Assembly: GCA_964035545.1 (NCBI GenBank)
Contig: OZ037771.1
Location: forward strand, 13,953,133 to 14,017,132
From: Bugula neritina
Taxonomy: Eukaryota > Bryozoa > Gymnolaemata > Cheilostomatida > Bugulidae
Length of the DNA stretch: 64,000 nt
Direction: 5' to 3'
The notes under the pieces were generated by a model, which worked only from the letters and a program-made list of their open reading frames with translations, searched no databases and was not told the DNA's origin. Below are positions 59,221 through 64,000 of this stretch, piece by piece (the first letter of the stretch is position 1; each line of letters begins with the position of its first letter). The position numbers and the translations under genes are program-made.

Positions 59221-62200
59221 AAGTTTTACTTGTGTCATTTTTTTCCAAACATCATATAAAGCTTCTCACCTCTTATAATAGCAAGTTGAAATAATAATAT
59301 AGCTGCATAGTATCATAACAGAATGATGTAATATATAAGTTATATGGTGATAGGAGCAACAATGTGTTGTATATTACTAGAATTGTCTCCCTTGCAATTG
59401 TATCCACTTCAAGTGCTGGTAATGAGTGTAAAATACTTATGGATCACTAAGTGTATATGAGAAGATAGTTTAAAGTAGAAGTGTTTAACATTTACAAATA
59501 TGTTACAAAATATTATCACATAATAGATAATAATAGTAAAACAAATATCAATAAAATAATATGCACACACTTAATAGTGAAGCTATATACTGTAGGTTGT
59601 ATATCATGACTGTACACTGAAGATAATAGTAAAACAAATAAGCAGATTATATATCAAGTGGTATATTAACACACTTAATAGTGAAACTATAATGTTGTAT
59701 ATCGCGACTGAAGATAATATTCAATAACTCATGCAATATGGAGTTGTAATATGGGTTGTATAATCACATAATATACTAATATCAAGTAGTACACGTGTGG
59801 AGTATACAATGGGGTTAAAGTTTGCATGGTATAAATGACAGAGTAAATTTTGTGCAGGTAATTGCATTGTACAAATGGAAAATTATACAAATGTACCACA
59901 TTTTCAAACTTGTGGTTTAGAGTTGAAAAGGTGGGTTTGGGTTTTGTGGTTTGGGAGGGTTGAGTGGTGGGTTTAAGTTAGGCGTAGGGAAATTTGGAGT
60001 TAAGGTGGAGTTTTTGGTTTGGGGTTTGAGTTTGGGCAAATATACCATCAGAGTCCCATTTTATTTAACTCTTTATTTGTGCCAAGGTGATGTCTGTGCT
60101 ATATATTACATGCCACTTTTACCTATAATAAAATAAATACAAGAAGCTTCAGACATTGAACGTTGCTGCAAGAAAGTTGACAAACACCATATAGGTTAAA
60201 TCTAGAGTAGTTTTCAAATGCTACATAATAATATTGTCCATTACAGACTAACTCTAAGTCTTCAAGTGTTGAGAGAGTAAACAGATGTGTATCAGAGACT
60301 ACGTCAGTCAGTTTTATCTAAACTCATAGTATAACTATATATAGTAACTTTCCAGAGGGTATAATAGCGGTCATATTATACTGCTGACGTACAAGATAGA
60401 CACCTGGACTTTCACAACTGGTTGTTTAAAATACTATCTTCTTTACCTCATCATCCATTTAATGAATTGTAAATATAATATTAAGGTGGCTTTAGCTATA
60501 ATACATAGGACAGTTTGCACAGGTACAAGGAGCACAAGTAATAAATTAATAGCACAAATGAAAAAGTAAGCAAAATGGAATATTTACATCTTGCCCAGAT
60601 CCAAATCTTCAGCCTCCAATATTCCCATGTACCCAAACCCTTCACTCCTAGCCTACCAGTTTACCAAACTCCAAATGAGGGCCCAAACCCCAAACCCTTA
60701 AACCCCTAAACCCCAAATCTTATGATCTTCAAACCTCCAAACCCAAGCCCCAAACCCCATGCCTCTAAACCCTAACCCTCTACTAAAAACCCAAACCACT
60801 AGACTCCTAACCCCATAACCCCGAATTCTATAGCTTTCAAACCTTCAAACCCCAAACCCTCAAACCCCTCCTTATAATATACTTCCAACTCCAACCCCAA
60901 ATCACATTACTAAAATTTTCTAATTATGCAATTAATTATAAGCAGTGCGAATTTACCCTTACTTATATTTGTATTGTGTCATTATAACCAGTGCAGCTAT
61001 AGTTTTACTTGTGTCATTTTTCCCCCAACATCATATAAAGCTTCTCACACCAAATGATAATAACAAGTTGAATTAATAATATAGATGGTGCCATAACATA
61101 ATGATGTAATATATAAATGCTATGGTGAAAAGAGCAACAATGTGGTATAATATTAGAATTGTCTCCCTTGCAAATGTAATCACTCTATATGCTGGTAATG
61201 AGTGTAAAATACTCATGCTCATGCTATATGGAGTTAATGCAACATGAATTGTATAATCACATAGTATTCTGATATCTTTGCAATCATGGTACATGTGAAG
61301 TAGAGAATGGGGTCAAAGTTTAAAAAACCTTATAATAAATGGTCTCGGGTAAGAATGGCACAGGCAAAGGTTTGCACAGGTAAAAATAGCAAAGAAAAAG
61401 TGGTACAGATAATAATGGCAGCAGTAATATAATGGCACAGACGGAAAAGGATGGGAAATTGTGAAAAAATTTAATATTAGGGCTTGAGGTTTCGGATGGG
61501 ATTAGTTGGGACTGGAGATTAGGGGTTTGAGGTTGGAGTTAGAAGTTGCATGGAGGCTTAACTTTGCATGGTGGGGGTTTGGGTTTTGGGTAAATATAAC
61601 ATCAGTGTGCCATTTTACCAGCTTTTCTATTTGTGTCATAGTGTTTTCCCATGCTGTTATTTACTGTTTCATTGTTGCCTGCTACATTTATTGTGTGCCA
61701 CTTTTATCTATATAATCAAATGAATACAATAAGTATCACAAATTAAAAGTTGCTGCAAAAAAATTGACAAACAGCTGCACGCAGGTAAAAACTAGAGTAG
61801 TTTTTATAAAAGCTGCCTGATAAATATTGTCTAGGTAGACTAACTCTAAGTCTTCAAGTGTTGAGAGAATGTGCAGACATATTATAACATAGTAGATATA
61901 TCAAATAGTATATATACACACGCACTTAATACGGATACTATGTTGTATATTATGACTGAACACTGAAGATAATATTCAATAACTCATGCTATACGAAGTT
62001 AATGTAACATGGGTTCTACAATCACATAGCATATTCTGGTGCATTAGTACACATGCGGAGTATACAATGGGGTTAAAGTTAGCACATGCAGAAAAATTTG
62101 GAATAGTGGTACAAATAGAAAATTAGGTAAATATGCATCAGTTTCAAAATTGGTGTTTGGGGTTGAAGGGTTTGTTTAGGGGCTTGAGGTTTGGGGTGTA

Positions 62201-64000
62201 GGGTTCAGGGTGTAGGGTTCAGGGTTTGAGGCTGAAAGCTTGAAGTTTAAGATTTGGGTTTTGGAGTTTGGGGGGTTTGGATTGTGGGTTAAGGTAAGAG
62301 TAGGGCTTTAGAATTGGGGTGGGGTTTTTGGTTTGGGGTTTGAGTTTGGGCAATTATGACATCAGCTAATTTGCCATTTTACATACATTTGTATTTGTGA
62401 CAGTTTCCCATGCAGTCATTTACTGTTTCAGTGTTGCCTGTGCCATTCATTGTGTGCCACTTTTAGCTATGATCAAATTTATATAATAAGCATCACACAT
62501 TAAAGTTTGCTGCACAAAAGTCGACCAACACTATGTAGGCTAAATCTAAAGTAGTTTCTATAAAAGCTGCCTGATAAATATTGTCCAGGCAGACTAACTC
62601 TAAGTCTTCAAGTGTTGAGAGAATAAACAGATGTGTATCAGAGACTACGTCAGTCAGTTTTATCTAAACTCATAGTATAACTATATATAGTAACTTTCCA
62701 GAGGGTATAATAGCTGTCATAATATACCGTTGACGCACAAGGTAGACACCTGGGCTTTCACAGCTGATTGTTTAAAATATTATCTTTTTCACCTCACCAT
62801 CCATTTAATTATATTGTAAATATAATATTAAGGTGCCTTAAGCAATAATGCATACTATAGTTGGTACAGGTACAAATAAAACAATTAGTAAAAATAGCAC
62901 AAGTTAAAAAAATAAATTAAAAAGAATATTGATGTTAATTGTGCTCAAACCCAAACCACTATATATACTGCTCTATAACCCCTAAACCCAAAAACCTATA
63001 GCTTTCAAAACTCCAAACCCTCAAACCCTTCTCTATACTCCCAGCTTCAATCTCAAATCACACTATAATAAAATGTGCTATTCATTTAGTTTCCAATTGT
63101 GCAATTATTTATAACCAGTGCGAATTTACCTGCATTATTTCTATTGTGCCAATTAACCAGTGCAGCTATAGTTTTACCTATGTCATTTTTTACTAAACAT
63201 AATATATAACCTCCCACATCATATTATGAGAGCAAGTTGAAGAAATAATATATATGTTAGAATGATGTAATATATAAATGATATGGTGAAAAGAGCAACA
63301 ATGTGGTATAATATTAGAATTGTCTCCCTTGCAAATGTAGTCACTTTAAGTGCTGGTAATGAGTGTAAAATACTTATGAATCACTAAGTATATATGAGAA
63401 TATAGTTTAAAGTAGAAGTGTTTAACATTTACAAATATGTTACAAAACATTATCACATTGTAGATATATCAAATAGTATAAAGAGTATATCAAATAATAT
63501 ATGAATTAGTATATCAAATATTGTAAAAGCACTTAATAGTGAAACTATGCTATATATCATGACCAAACATTGAAGATAATATTCAATAACTTCTGCTATA
63601 TTATATGGAGTTAATGTAACATGGGTTGTATAATCACATAGTATATACTAGTGCATTAGTGCACATGTGGAGTATACAATGGGGTTAAAGTTCGCATGGT
63701 ATAAATGGCAGAGTGAATTTTGTATAGCATAGTACAAACGGAAAATTATACAAATGTACCACATTTTCAAACTTGTGGTTTGGGGTTGAAGGCGCGGGTT
63801 TGGGTTTTGTGGTTTGGGAGGGTTGGATTGTGAGTTTAAGTTAAGTGTAGGGCAATTTGGAGTTAGGGTGGGGTTTTTGGTTTGTGGTTTGAGTTTGGGC
63901 AAATATGACATCAGAGTCCCATATTACCTAACTTTTCATTTGTGCAAAGGTGATGCCTGTGCTATATATTACATGCATGCACTTTTACCTATAATCAAAT
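59221..64000. repeat. Long-period (1.8-2.2 kb) repeat with telomere-like G/C-rich blocks
   Basis: The same ordered segments recur. A segment with TTTTACTTGTGTCATTTTT and ATTGTCTCCCTTGC begins at 59222, 61001 and 63169. A segment with ACTAACTCTAAGTCTTCAAG begins near 60250, 61840 and 62592. G-rich blocks (GGTTTGGGTTTTGTGGTTTG and similar) are at 59925-60045, 61470-61595, 62145-62360 and 63775-63905. C-rich blocks (CCCCAAACCC-like) are at about 60590-60900 and 62940-63060. Open frames are not gene-like. The repeat runs off the end of the window. Confidence 0.88.

Noticed and set aside
59925-63905. True interstitial telomere
   Set aside because: The G-rich blocks are irregular mixes of TTTGGG, TTTTGG and GGTTTG without a fixed hexamer or heptamer, so they are only telomere-like.

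Overview
This is animal nuclear DNA: AT-rich, with multi-exon genes, GT-AG introns from about 0.25 to 8.5 kb, animal-specific protein architectures (a MAGUK of the CASK type, an alpha-arrestin), tRNA-derived SINEs, short TIR elements and very many mini- and microsatellites. I cannot name the phylum from the sequence; an invertebrate is the safest reading. No bacterial operon, rRNA or CRISPR array is present.

Layout. (1) 509-1646, minus strand: a three-exon gene for a 153-aa two-pass membrane protein that I do not recognise by family. (2) 4708-13427, minus strand: a nine-exon gene for a 411-aa alpha-arrestin (ARRDC-like) with a PPSY motif for WW-domain ubiquitin ligases. (3) 13.9-16.1 kb: a 22-bp satellite with higher-order structure, just upstream of the arrestin gene. 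(4) 16.1-28.5 kb: AT-rich intergenic DNA with no convincing gene, but with a TIR/TA element family (three copies) and another dispersed repeat (two copies). (5) 28527-57418, plus strand: the complete coding region of a CASK orthologue, 21 exons and 905 aa: CaMK-like pseudokinase, two L27 domains, PDZ, SH3, hook and guanylate kinase-like domain. An extra in-phase first exon with its own promoter-like sequence at 39987-40124 suggests a short, kinase-less isoform of about 562 aa. (6) 59.2-64 kb: a long-period (about 1.8-2.2 kb) repeat with alternating G-rich and C-rich telomere-like blocks, running off the window.

All exon boundaries were read by hand from splice signals, phase and family similarity. 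The phases close perfectly in all three genes (462, 1236 and 2718 nt).

The most unusual themes: (a) tandem repeats that contain or abut splice sites. Arrestin introns 2 and 3 and CASK intron 14 carry extra copies of an exon 3' end plus its 5' splice site, and CASK intron 11 carries a 3.3-kb array of a 19-bp unit that includes a consensus 5' splice site in the sense orientation. (b) The CASK pseudokinase has lost the HRD aspartate (now HRE) and reads GFS where kinases have DFG. (c) The internal alternative CASK start.
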